Part shown: positions 22,330 through 33,223 of the stretch, piece after piece
Layout of the letters: every line of letters begins with the position of its first letter
Position numbering within the stretch: the stretch's first letter is position 1
Translations under genes and position numbers: made by a program
Source of the DNA: Cruorifilaria tuberocauda
Lineage: Eukaryota > Nematoda > Chromadorea > Rhabditida > Onchocercidae
Assembly: GCA_013365365.1 (NCBI GenBank)
Contig: JABVXU010000577.1
Location: 1-33,818 of the forward strand
DNA: 33,818 nucleotides
Direction of reading: 5' to 3'
Notes under the pieces: model-generated
Told to the model about the DNA's origin: nothing
Seen by the model: the letters and a program-made list of their open reading frames with translations, nothing else
Databases searched by the model: none

Positions 22330-22814
22330 AGCAATTTCTTATTCCTTCACTTTCCTATTTTATGTACTATTTCTTGTTCTGTAATTTTTTCCTTTAATTC
22401 TCAGGGAGTAATAAATGCTTGCTAACTACAACAGAGCAAATATTTCAATTCAATTCATCTTTCTTTATAATGCGATTTTAAAATGAATGAATGTTTCCTA
22501 TGTTATCAGAATCATTTATGCTTATCACTTTATCAATAATGAATCTTTCATGGCCTATAATCCCAATCAATTAAACAATTTTCGAAGATATAAGTGAAAT
22601 GAAAAATTATAATTAGTTACTAATTATAGGTAAATGAGTTACATTCTCTTTTGGAAAATTTTAACAGTATTACCTAACACAAATTCAGTTCATTTCAATT
22701 TAATAAATCACTTAGGAAAATATTTGAAGTGGCGAAGAAGCAATGTGATTTAATTCAACCGCTAAAAATCATTATTTTGAACATACAAACATATTTACTC
22801 TAATAAATACATGT

Positions 22815-23101
22815 CAAATCAGAAATAAAAAACAAAATAATCGGAATACCAAATCAGAAATAAAAAACAAAATGATCGGAATATCAAATCAAAAATAAAA
22901 AACAAAATGATCGGAATATCAAATCAGAAATAGAAAATAAAATTACATAATACCAAAGCAGAAAAAAACCAAAATGATCGGAATATCAAATCAGAAATAC
23001 AAAACAAAATGATCGGAATATCAAATCAGAAATAGAAAATGAAATTACCGTATCCACTTCAATATCAAATCAGAAATCAGAAAGTGAAAACAAAATTACC
23101 G
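22815..23101. repeat. 35-36-bp minisatellite, about 8 degenerate copies
   Basis: Units of the form caaatcagaaataaaaa followed by caaaatgatcggaatat repeat from 22815. Two inner copies have lost or changed the gatcgg part, and the last two carry ttaccg instead. The period is not a multiple of three and stops occur in every frame, so it is non-coding. It fills much of the spacer between two same-strand genes. Confidence 0.9.
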
Positions 23102-23382
23102 AATTACTTCGTCGCATGAAATAAATCACGAGAAATGCACGGTGATTTCAATATATTGCGTCATTCAGTAATTCTTTTATAACGGACCGCGAATTCTCAA
23201 ATCTAAAGTTTGTTACGCTGAGAGGTTGCAAATGTGTGGGAAATAAGTTAAATTAGAAATTTTCATTATTGTACCTTCTGTATTGTTAATTCACTGGAAA
23301 ACTTTTTCATAATGTTAATTAAGTTCGCTATGAAAATCATTATTAAAATTCATTATTGAAATAGATCGATTTCGAAATTTTT

Positions 23383-23390
23383 AAATTTAG
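23383..23390 (+). promoter_or_regulatory. Candidate trans-splice acceptor for the MYBBP1A-like mRNA
   Basis: TAAATTTAG ends at 23390, leaving an 11-base leader before the ATG at 23402. This spacing is typical of nematode spliced-leader addition sites. The upstream gene is more than 1 kb away, so an operon is not suggested. Confidence 0.5.
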
Positions 23391-23401
23391 TTACGAACAA
23401 A

Positions 23402-26400
23402 ATGGGTGATGTGTCACAAGAGTTATTGGATAAGTTTTATGATCTCGCCGATTTTGATCAAGACAGACGTCATAATGCTGTGATTGCAATTTTGAATGAA
23501 GTAAGTTATGTTTCAATCCTGAAACTTATTAACAATTAAAGTTTAAATTCTCTCTGTGCTCCTTTCACTTTTCTACAAAATTTTCCTCGGTAGAATTTTT
23601 TTTTGCACAGTTAGTGATTAGTTGAAGATTAGGCTGGAATTCTATTTATCTTACTTATCAGTCGAGGTAAAATTACTATAAAAATTTAATAGATCTCCAT
23701 TGATATCAGGATTTTTTCTTTTGTTGCTTTGGTTTTTGTTTTTTTAACGTTACATCGGTACGCAGAATAATAATGAATTGTTAGTGTATTTGATCCATAG
23801 GAAAGATGAAGCTTAGAATTTTAATTTAGGTGGATATATAAACGGAAACTCTTTTTCAGTTTGAACATAACGGTTCTTATTTGATGAACAGATTAGTATC
23901 AGGCCTGGCATCATCACGAGCTGCTGCACGTCTGGGTTATACAAACGCATTTACTATTATTCTTTCTTTATTTGGAGAAGATTGGCCAGTGGAAGTGCTG
24001 TTCAAACTGGCTGACGAGAAATTACCTCTAAATAAAGCAGTTCGTTCTCTAGATTTTTTTAGTGAACGATGAATATGTTGCATTATGAGAAAAGAAGCAG
24101 CTGTAGAAGACAATAACGTTAAGAATTCAGGTCGAATTCTGTACCAGCGATTACGCCTATTTCTAAAATGTTCATTTTGCATCATAAATAGTTTTTTGCT
24201 CATTTTATAACTTGCTTTTTCGCAGTTATAACTCGTAGTTTGTGATTATTTCATTTCAGGAAAATACGGGTTCAATATTGGGACAACATTTATTTCATTT
24301 GGCTATGGTGAATAGCAATGCATATGATGAGGCACATACCTTTCCATATCTTTTTCATACCTTTTAGACATTTTTTAATCTTTTTGGTCAGTTTCTTATC
24401 TTGTTTCATTAAATCGTGCAGTTTTTAGGCTCTATGCGAAATAGCAAAGCGAGAAATGAGCTTAGCAGAAAAGAAAAGGGATTTAGCTTACTCGGCAGCT
24501 AATTTATTGGCTCAATGTGCAAATAAATTGCGAGAAAAGAGATTTGCAAAGGATTTTTGGCCACTTGTGAAGACAAATGTTACAAAACCACTGGATTCAA
24601 TTGATCCAGAATGGTTTTATTTTGCTCTAAATATTATGGAGAAGCACAGTGTAAGTTGAAGATTTAGCGATAAAATTTTCATAATAAAGCAAAGTAATTT
24701 ATTAATCAGAAATTTTTACTGTTGTTGTGATCTTAATAATCACTTATTATAGAACACATTGAAATCTGAGGTATCATTTTTGTCAACCAGTGGGGAATTG
24801 TGTATTTCCGAAAAAGATTATGATGCGGTTATCAATATTCTGAAGGTTATCTCAGTTGTTATTTTCACACAGGAGAAGTTTCATTTATTATGATTTGTCT
24901 TGAACACGTTTCATATTTTTTCGTTTTAATGTTTTTTGGGTTTGTTCAACCAATGAAGAATGATTAATTGATATGCTGAGCTTCATTCCAAACTGTTTAA
25001 GCTTTATTAACAAAATTAAAAATTCTCAGAAATAACTCAATTCACATAATTGGAATGTATAAAAAAGATATGAAACAATAAATAATAGGATTTTTTAAGA
25101 AAGCAAGCGGCTTTGCTGAGAACGAAATAATATCGAAATTATTACTGCTTGCACGAGTATCCGGAAGTTTCGAAGTAGTTTACAGTAAAATTATCGAAAA
25201 GTGGTTGTATCATGGTGATTTACACAGAGTAATGATTAATTTTATTTGATAATAAGCATATTTAGACATTGCATGGTTAAAAAATTTTTTTTTAATTTCT
25301 CATATAATATTGACAGTTGACCTAATGAATTTTTCACGAAAAATTGAAATTTTAATTTTCCCGTAGAAAGTTTTTTGTATTAAATAATTGACCAATTTTG
25401 TTAACTCTTATAACCAGATGTCTTTGATTCTCTTCACTTAATGCAATTTTGAGGTCATAGCTCGTGCACTACCATTTATCAATACAATATTACAGCAGCA
25501 AGATTTCGAAACAGATGAGGTTCTATTTTGATCTTTTGAATTTCGTTCTACATGTCTGTATTTTCATTTAATTTTACATTATTCGCCTCCTCTCCTCTAA
25601 AGCATTCTTCGCTAATTATCAATGTTTAATATGTTTCTCAAGAAATTTAGTTGGTGGCTGTGTTTTCTCCCGAATTTGTGCACTTCGTGAGATCGGTGCG
25701 AACAAGCAGTGAATTTCGTCTTTTATTCTCTACTATTGAATCTATTCTACTAGCTCTTAAAGAGGTTTTTTCGCATCTTTGATCACCGTTAAAGATTTTT
25801 TCTTCGAGAATGATATTAATTTCTCACATTCTTTTAACAAATTTAATAATTTAAAGAAAAATATGATTTTTATTTTGAAAAAACTGTTCCCATTTTAGTC
25901 ACTTAATACAAAAGAATGGACATCAACCAGTATTGCCAAATTGCTTGCTAACTTCGATCGCGTTGGAAATGGAAATTTTGATGAATTTATCGGTGGAAAC
26001 ATTAAAATTACAGAAAAAATTCTATTACGATTGCATGATAATACCCACGATGTCATCCTTGAAGTAACAAATAAATTCATATAATTGCTAATTAGTACAC
26101 TATAATAATCGATCAGATATTGAACATATTATAAAACCTATTGGTCTGCCTTTGAATTTATTAAATTTATTTCATAGGCCTTGAAGGAAGGTGGTTGGAA
26201 ATTAAGACGTATTACCAATGTATTTCTACACTGGCCTGTCAATATCCAAGAAAATATTCTAAAACGGTTATTCAAGGATGGAAAATGGACGAAAGAAGTA
26301 AATTTTTTTGACTTAAGTCTTTATTTAACCTGAAAGTTTGATTTACTTTTATAGCGTAATCTTTTTAATATTTCAGACATGCAACGCTTTTTGTTCATCT

Positions 26401-29400
26401 ATTGCTTCCTTATTCATTGTCAGTGTAAGAGCAGGCAGAAATGTGACTGTGATTTATAAAGAAGAGCACAAAAAGCTGTTGCAAAAACTAATCAAAAAAC
26501 AGGATATAGGAGTTCAACTACCTATGGTTGGCGGGTAATTTTTTTATCTGCTTATAAAACATTTCTTGAATTTAAATAATAAAAGACTTCTTGTCATTAA
26601 CTTTTATTATTCCTAAAATTTTATGGAGTTATCTCTGTCATTGACTACTGATTTTCATTTAGGAAATGAATACCACTGAATTTTTTTCAGGACTTTATCT
26701 GTCTTTATGAATATGCTTAAACTTTGGGTATCTACTGCACCTGATTCGAATGAACGTCAATCATATTTAAAGGATCTTATTGAGACGGTAGCAATTAGCG
26801 AAAAAATGGCTGAAAATGACAACAACGACTGTATATCGGTGACCTATATTATATTTTAATTTATCATTTTTAAATACTATTTTTGATTTTGCGAAGGCAG
26901 ATATTTGTTGAAATTCCAATAAATATTTGATACAATTGCTATATGTCTAATATCCCCTCTTTACTTGTATTTTTTTCTGTTACAGAATGAATTTTTTTCA
27001 CAATTTTAAATACATTGCAAATTTTCAGTTTTGGAAATCCTTAATGTTTGCACATTTATATTAATGTTTTTTAGGTGCTGAATGATTTGTTACTCTCTTT
27101 ATTAAGCCGACCACATCGTTATCATCGCCCAACTGTTCATTACGTCTTTGCTTCACTTGTGCCACGGATGAAACTAGAAAATCTATTGCAGATTCTTGAG
27201 GTTTCAGTTTTATTGTTTCATGTAAAATACTTTAAAATTATTTTCAAATTTCGAAGTTTCAATCAACATTTAATAGATTTGAGAAATCAAAAATTTTTGA
27301 ATTGATAACTTTTTCATTATTATGAAGTTTTTGCATCTAGCGACATCAATCCCGAAATTGTGCTTTAAATTCTTTATTAATTTTTTTAAAGACTGTCAAC
27401 CTCAGCAATGAAGAACTAATGCAAGAAAAAGATCCCAGCGAAAGCAATGATGAGGACGATAACGATGAGGATAACTATGATAATTCTGAACAAAGAAGTG
27501 AAGAGAATGGTTTGACTAATCTGTACTCATTTTTTAATTAAACTTATTATTACAAGAAGCATATGAACTATATTTAACAATTTATTCCAGAGGTCAGTAA
27601 TAATGACAGTATAACTGATCGAATCGAGGAAGAGGATGAATTTGAATTTGAAGAGGAAGACGAAGAAGAAAGTGAAGTTGATGAGGACTTTGTAAATAAT
27701 CTTAAAACAGCGCTTGGTTCTGCTGCCGCACGTTCTGATGATGATGGCAGTGAGAAGGTAACTAAAGTTTTCTAGAAAATCTTTATTGATTTGAAATGTG
27801 CTAGGATGACCAGAATCTTTTGTGAAGGTGGAGAAAAATCATCATTAACGTAATTAAATGATTCAATCAACTTGTTTCATTTTTCAAGTTGCTTCACTCA
27901 TAAAAAAAGTAGTTTTTAGGATAGCTTATCATCAACAGTAAGTGACGAAACGATGTTTCGTCTAGATGAAGGCTTGGCAGCTGTGTTTCGTAAAAGAATG
28001 AAAAATTCGCGTGCATTAAGTGCGTTCATAGCGGAACAGGCTCAACAATTTCGTGCTAAATGTTTTGATTTGTTATTGATAGCAGTATCTCATCAAGAAG
28101 GGACATACAAGACAGTGGTATGATTTTAACTTTTTTGAAAACAAATAACAGTGAACAAATTATATACTTTACAGGACCTTATATTGCCTCTAATCAACTG
28201 TGCTCAACAGGCGCTCCGCAGAAAAGATGGAGAATTAACTTTTAAAAAAGCAGCAAATTTATTGGAAATTATTATAAAACACAAAAAGGTATTAATGTCG
28301 ATTATGTTTTGTAGACTCATTCATGTTTTTCTGTAAGAATTTATTGTATAGAAATTTGCTATTTGTATTTATTTAGAGTGAGATAAATGAAAAGAATGCT
28401 ACAAAACTCTTGGATGAACTTGTCTTGGAGACATCACAAATCATAAATCCTATTATGAGAAATATTCTCGGAAATGTGGCAAGTTTTTTGGTAAGTCTGT
28501 CTATTTTTGAATTATTTCGGAGAGATAGAAATATGACAGCAATTAGTTCATTTTATGTTGTTACAGTTCTCAGGCTGTTATGATGCAAAAGAAAATTCTG
28601 TTGCTGTTAGTATGCGTTCGAAAGTAATCGAATTATTGGAAAAATATATGAATGATAACAAGAAGCAAATATTAAGCGAAATTGTTACGGCCCCTTTTAT
28701 TAAGTATCCGGTAATTTTTTCAAATTATTTTAAAATTCAAGGTTATATAATCTTAATTAATATGGCAGATACTTGAAAATTTTTCCATAATTTATAATTT
28801 TTAGCATGCTCTATTAAGCGAACTTCCACGAATCATCGGTTTCGCTTTTAATGAAAATATCCGAACATTTCAAAGAGTACGTTTATCACTTTCAAATTTT
28901 CATTCCGTAATATTAATTTCTATTAATTTTCATTTCAAAAATCCGCGATGCACATATGATCGACATAAAGTGACAGTTGTATCTGTTAGTTATCGTTGAG
29001 TTTCCTTTAAGCATTAACTGAAATAGAATGCTCTGTTAAACAGTCAATAATGAGAGATATTTTTGAAATTAAAATTTCTATTTCCAATTTTTTCTAGGTT
29101 GAAGCTCTCTGTTGCGCAGTGGCCTTTTTGCGGAAGGATTTGGTGAGTATCATATATGCATAAACAAATATATATATATATATATATAATATTGTAAATA
29201 TTTACTGAGCAATGATAGCATAATTTTCGGATTTTTAGTAACGATCACAGTATATTTTTTATATGAACTTTTGAACCTATTATAAGTGATGCAAATTAAA
29301 TTGTTAGGTTGATTCAGTAATAATTTCTGTTAGAATGAAAAAAACTTTTTTAAGAAACATCCTGTTATTTGCAAGTAAAGTTCTACAAATATACGCATTC

Positions 29401-30302
29401 AATTTATTGATAATCACAACTAAACAGATGTAATTTGAATTGCACTTTTGCTTTGACGTTAAATTGCATAAGAGAATAGAATTACAGTTCAGAATGAAAT
29501 TCACCGTATTTTCTTGACATACGATATTATTACCAACTGTATTGATGATAAAAACTATTCAGAGAAATTGCTTGTAGTGATAGGTAAATGATAGTTCCAA
29601 CAACTGTCTGGAATTTATTAAGGCATTTGAATTGCAAGTTAATAAATTTGCTACATAGAAAGTTTTAAAAAAATATAAAGGCATGTCATTTCTGTATTAG
29701 ATGAAAATAAAAGATTGCATAGGAGATGTATTAATAAAAGATAACGAATATGGAAGACAAATTTAATGAATGTTGATAAATCTGTGGAATAAAATGGAAA
29801 ATTATAGATGAAAAACGAACAGCTTGATCAGCAAAAGATATGGAAAAAAACTGCGAAATGTTCATGCATTTTTGCAAACAAATTCTTTTCAAATTTAAAT
29901 CTCAATGATTCAAAACCTCGATTTTTTGCATATTTAGTTCGATTTCTTACCTCATTTGCTGCTCTTACCGAGGAATCAAACAAAGTAAGAATTTGAAGAT
30001 TATAATTTTTATTCTTTTGCATTGAGTTACATGTTCTCTCTCTATAGAATACATCTTTTGCCTGTTTTGCATGTTCAAAAATTTGTTAGAATTTCAAAAT
30101 CATTGAAAGATTTTTTTTGATGCGATCATTGCAGAAATGCTTACAAGAATCTTTGACCGAAGTGTTGAAGGAATTATGCAATAACACTGAACTTTGGAAG
30201 GCAAGCGATAGACTTAAACGTTTTAATGGTGCTTCGCAAAGTATTTGCGGTCGAAAAGCCTTAGCATCACTCAGGCACTTGCTTAATATCTTGGAATCTT
30301 AA
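23402..30302 (+). CDS. MYBBP1A: MYBBP1A / Pol5-like nucleolar protein
   Basis: Twenty-three exons give 994 aa: 23402-23500, 23860-24039, 24260-24307, 24429-24650, 24753-24845, 25100-25228, 25454-25519, 25651-25764, 25899-26063, 26178-26297, 26377-26534, 26691-26838, 27075-27200, 27392-27509, 27591-27757, 27920-28117, 28175-28288, 28377-28490, 28567-28710, 28805-28876, 29098-29142, 29808-29984, 30135-30302. Phases agree at all junctions. The family signature is RLVSGLASSRAAARLGY (about residue 45), then a long helical-repeat region. An acidic linker rich in Glu and Asp spans about 570-635, followed by LDEGLAAVFRKRMKN, as in Pol5/MYBBP1A proteins. The length is near yeast Pol5 (about 1020) and shorter than vertebrate MYBBP1A, which has an extra basic tail. 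Family members act in the nucleolus in rRNA transcription and ribosome assembly; this is inferred here. The least certain exon is the 48-base exon 3. The 3' end converges on the minus-strand unc-49-like exons. Confidence 0.87.
29168..29188. repeat. (TA)n microsatellite in an intron of the MYBBP1A-like gene
   Basis: A run of about ten TA units in the 665-base intron between exons ending at 29142 and starting at 29808. The rest of that intron shows no exon-like frame in phase with its neighbours. Confidence 0.9.
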
Positions 30303-30553
30303 CATATCGGTGATATTATTTTAACAGGTTCTTCGTTCCGTATTATCTCCGTAAATTTTCCATCCTGACAGAGAAAGAAGCACTGTCCAGTAAATGAAGT
30401 TGAACGTAAGAAACTGAAATAGTTGTGAAATTATTTACAAATAATTTATCGTCGTTTTACCTGAGCTTGTCTTTCCATATTCAGTTTTTGAAAATATTTT
30501 CGACAACTTTGTCACTGTTGTTTGTTGAATTTTTTTTAAGTGTAACATTGTCG

Positions 30554-30559
30554 AATAAA
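30554..30559 (+). terminator. AATAAA poly(A) signal candidate of the MYBBP1A-like gene
   Basis: AATAAA lies 252 bases past the MYBBP1A-like stop. It is only 18 bases before the minus-strand stop codon of the unc-49-like half at 30577-30579. If used, cleavage would fall inside the terminal exon of the opposite gene. Confidence 0.4.
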
Positions 30560-30576
30560 CTAAAAGATACATTAAA

Positions 30577-31871
30577 CTACTGTGGCAAATGGTGTTTTAC
30601 AGAGAAGAAAATTTGAGAGGCTACAAAAATGAGATGATAACAAACCGAAATAGGGAATACAATTCGAGCAATATGATCCACTCTATTTTGCGTAGAGAAA
30701 TTAGTATGTTTTGATGGACGTTTAGCTACCAAAAACACCGAAACATTTTGTTCGCAAGTACATTCATCTATACGAGCATCTATAAATTTGCAATTTATTA
30801 TTAGCATACAATTTTATTGCAAGCATTTTGTTTATCATGTTACCTTGAAGCAAATCTGGCGCTTGTAATTGTGGTCTTGATTCGAAGATATTTTTGCTCT
30901 TGTTTTTTTTCCGATCTTCATACTTTTTGTTTGAATACATGACAGTAGCATATTCGATAAGTGCTAATATTACATTTAAATAACAAAATCCAAGATAAAT
31001 ATCTACAGCCTGAAATATCACAAACTTTTATTAGAATGAAAATTTCTTTTGGAATATGAGATGAAAATTTTATTCACTGATGATAATTCACTGAAATAAG
31101 CAACCTTGACGTAGGAAACAGGTGGAAGTCGTTTGTTCGTATTCATTAATAGATGTGTTTCACTCAATATAGTAAATGTTCCAATGACTGTACGGGATGG
31201 AGCTGATTCAGGATTGATCCAGAATGATATCCAGCTTATGAAGACGACAATTATTGCAGGAAAGAAAATTTGGATTATATAGAAGCTCAGTTCCCTTTCA
31301 AGTACGAATTGTGCCCATAATCGTGAATAAGAACCTGAGTAAATTTCACAATCAATTGATCCAAGTTTTAATTTTTAAATTAATTTACAATTTAGCAAAA
31401 GATGTTTTCAGTGAAAATTTAGACTACTCCCAGCTATTCAATATACCTTTGCAATACTTTTAAAAGTTGTATGAATTTTTTACATAATTGATTTCCAAAA
31501 AAAAAAAATAATAATAACTGATTAGCTATTACCAAAGCTTTGATCATTTGGATATATGTTTCTTTATTTAATTAGTTATAATTTTTTTCTCATTAACACT
31601 GCTTTTAATCTAATGTACCAAAGATGTTTTACGTTACTTTAATGAAAACAACCTGTATCCATATATTCAAAGAGCTTCGAAAGTAAACTTTTTTTCATTA
31701 CGAAGTTATTTCAATATTTCATATTTCATAAATTAATATTTCAATACTTCAATAACAACAACGAAAATAATAATAATTATAATTAATAATAATAATAATA
31801 ATAGTAATTAATTATACAATAAATAATAATAATAGTAATAATCATGATAATGACAATTAAAAATAAAAAAC

Positions 31872-31966
<95 letters not shown>

Positions 31967-32161
31967 TAATAATAATAATCATGATAAAGAGATAATAAAT
32001 AACAAACTAACCGGATGATGTTGTTGCGATTGTTTTATTAATGCATAAATTAGTAAATCGATAAGTGATCAGTTCAAATGGTTCAACTTTGACAGCCGTT
32101 TTGCAGTGAATATCTTTTGGTTGACACCAATGATAATGTATTGTTGCGACTGTGTAACCAT
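30577..32161 (-). CDS. unc-49: UNC-49C-like alternative C-terminal half of a GABA receptor
   Basis: Four exons (32012-32161, 31105-31334, 30844-31009, 30577-30779) keep phase and give about 249 aa. They start at (Y)GYTVATIHYHW directly after the Cys loop. M1 follows (FYIIQIFFPAIIVVFISW), then M2 after PSR, RLPPVSYVK and M3 (YLGFCYLNVILALIEYA). The intracellular loop has ECTC, and M4 follows NRVDHIARIVFPIS; a stop ends it. M2 is unusual, with Phe at 6', Glu at 11' and His at 13'. This matches what I remember of C. elegans UNC-49C. There is no signal peptide, ligand-binding N-terminus or Cys loop in the 1.06 kb before the preceding C-terminal exons. The first exon starts with acceptor AAAATTGAG in a phase that needs one preceding base. 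It is therefore read as an alternative 3' half spliced to shared N-terminal exons beyond the right edge. Modulatory channel subunit in C. elegans; a truncated pseudogene is less likely, because all frames are intact. Confidence 0.8.
31872..31964. repeat. (AAT)31 microsatellite
   Basis: An uninterrupted trinucleotide run of 93 bases, flanked on both sides (about 31740-31985) by imperfect AAT/AATG sequence. It lies in the intron between the unc-49-like exons at 32012 and 31334, starting 48 bases from the donor of the first. Probably polymorphic. Confidence 0.97.
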
Positions 32162-32274
32162 CTCAATTTTCTCAACTTTTAATTACATTTGCATTTATCT
32201 TCTCTTTCAAATTTTCAATTAAGTAAATTTAATAAAAATAAAAAGTTAAATTTAAAACTATTACTGCGATAGGA

Positions 32275-32299
32275 AGAGAGAGAGAGAGAGAGAGAGAGA
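32275..32299. repeat. (AG)n microsatellite
   Basis: Twelve AG units about 115 bases upstream (in minus-strand sense) of the first C-like exon. On the transcribed strand this is a (CT)n pyrimidine run, which could influence the weak acceptor that follows. Confidence 0.95.
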
Positions 32300-33099
32300 A
32301 GGTAGGAGAAATAGAGAGTAAAAAAAAATTGCGCTCATTTGATAATTTTATCAAGAAATATCTCAAAATGAATCTAATCAATCGTCTTTCTTCCTTTTCT
32401 TTTTTTTTTTAAATTAAAAAAAATTTGATTTATTATGAAAAGATTAATTTGAAGTTAAAAATTTTTAATAAATCAAATGATACTCTCTTCTTCTTCTTCT
32501 GCTTGTGATAATTTAATTGTATAAAATTTATTCGCTCTCTTCTATCATTTCTTTTTTTCTCTAAAATTTAACTTTTTTATTTTTAAATTTATCTATTATC
32601 TAAAGATTATTTTATATCATCATTTAATCGTTTATTCATATCATATTTAGAGTTTGATGATTGAAAATTTTTATGCAAATTTTTTTTTCCCTTATTTATA
32701 ACAATTCATTTTGATGTAAAATTAAGAAAGAAAAAAAAAAAGCAATTCAAATTAGATATGGGAAAAAAAGCCAGATGCACCAGGTCTATTCATACTTATA
32801 TTATATTACAATGCTAATAATAATAAGTAAATACAGTAATCAAATCATTGTATTAATTAAAATAGCAGTAATTATTACTTGTAAGGCAAATAAATGCACA
32901 TTTGCAAGTGCATGCATGCATCGTGCTTGAATATTGCATACAATCATGTGCAATATAAAGTGAAATGTTTGCAATTTACAACAATTATGCATTAATTAAT
33001 TTAAACCATTATTATTTATTAAATCGATTAATTTAATTAAGCAAAAATTAATTCCTTTTTTCCTCCTTTTTTCTTTCAAAAAACAAAAATTCACAAAAA

Positions 33100-33141
33100 T
33101 CAACCAATCAACCAATCAATCAATCAATTGATCAATCAAAA
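33100..33141. repeat. (CAAT)n microsatellite
   Basis: A run of caac/caat tetramers with a small internal inversion (attgatcaat). It lies about 85 bases past the B-like stop codon on the minus strand, within its probable 3' UTR. Confidence 0.9.
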
Positions 33142-33223
33142 AAGAAAATATGATTTGATATTGCTGCTATTGATTGTTATCAATTCGATTTCTCTTGTCC
33201 ATTTTGAGGCTATTATTAGAATA

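Larger units (their letters stand above)
22330..23390. other. Spacer between the GABA-type subunit and the MYBBP1A-like gene
   Basis: It contains the 3' UTR of the receptor gene, with an AATAAA at 22410-22415 about 80 bases past the stop. It also contains the minisatellite at 22815-23101 and the upstream region of the MYBBP1A-like gene. A short GC-containing segment at 23140-23240 may belong to that gene's promoter. No exon was seen. Confidence 0.6.
32162..33223. other. Non-coding stretch between the two unc-49-like 3' halves
   Basis: It would serve as the 3' UTR of the right (B-like) half and as intron for transcripts that continue to the left (C-like) half. I looked on the minus strand for an FPxDxQxC Cys-loop exon and any other ligand-domain exon and found none. 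Contents are an (AG)n run, CAAT repeats and AT-rich low-complexity DNA. A minus-strand AATAAA (plus-strand 33015-33020) lies about 205 bases past the B-like stop and is a possible poly(A) signal. Confidence 0.6.

Noticed and set aside
23937..24203. 88-codon minus-strand frame
   Set aside because: Antisense to exon 2 of the MYBBP1A-like gene, whose plus-strand frame carries a recognised family signature.
30577..32161. Reading the C-like half as a truncated pseudogene
   Set aside because: Four exons keep frame and phase, M1-M4 are intact, and a normal stop ends it. The missing 5' half is better explained by unc-49-type alternative splicing. It stays possible if no transcript is found.
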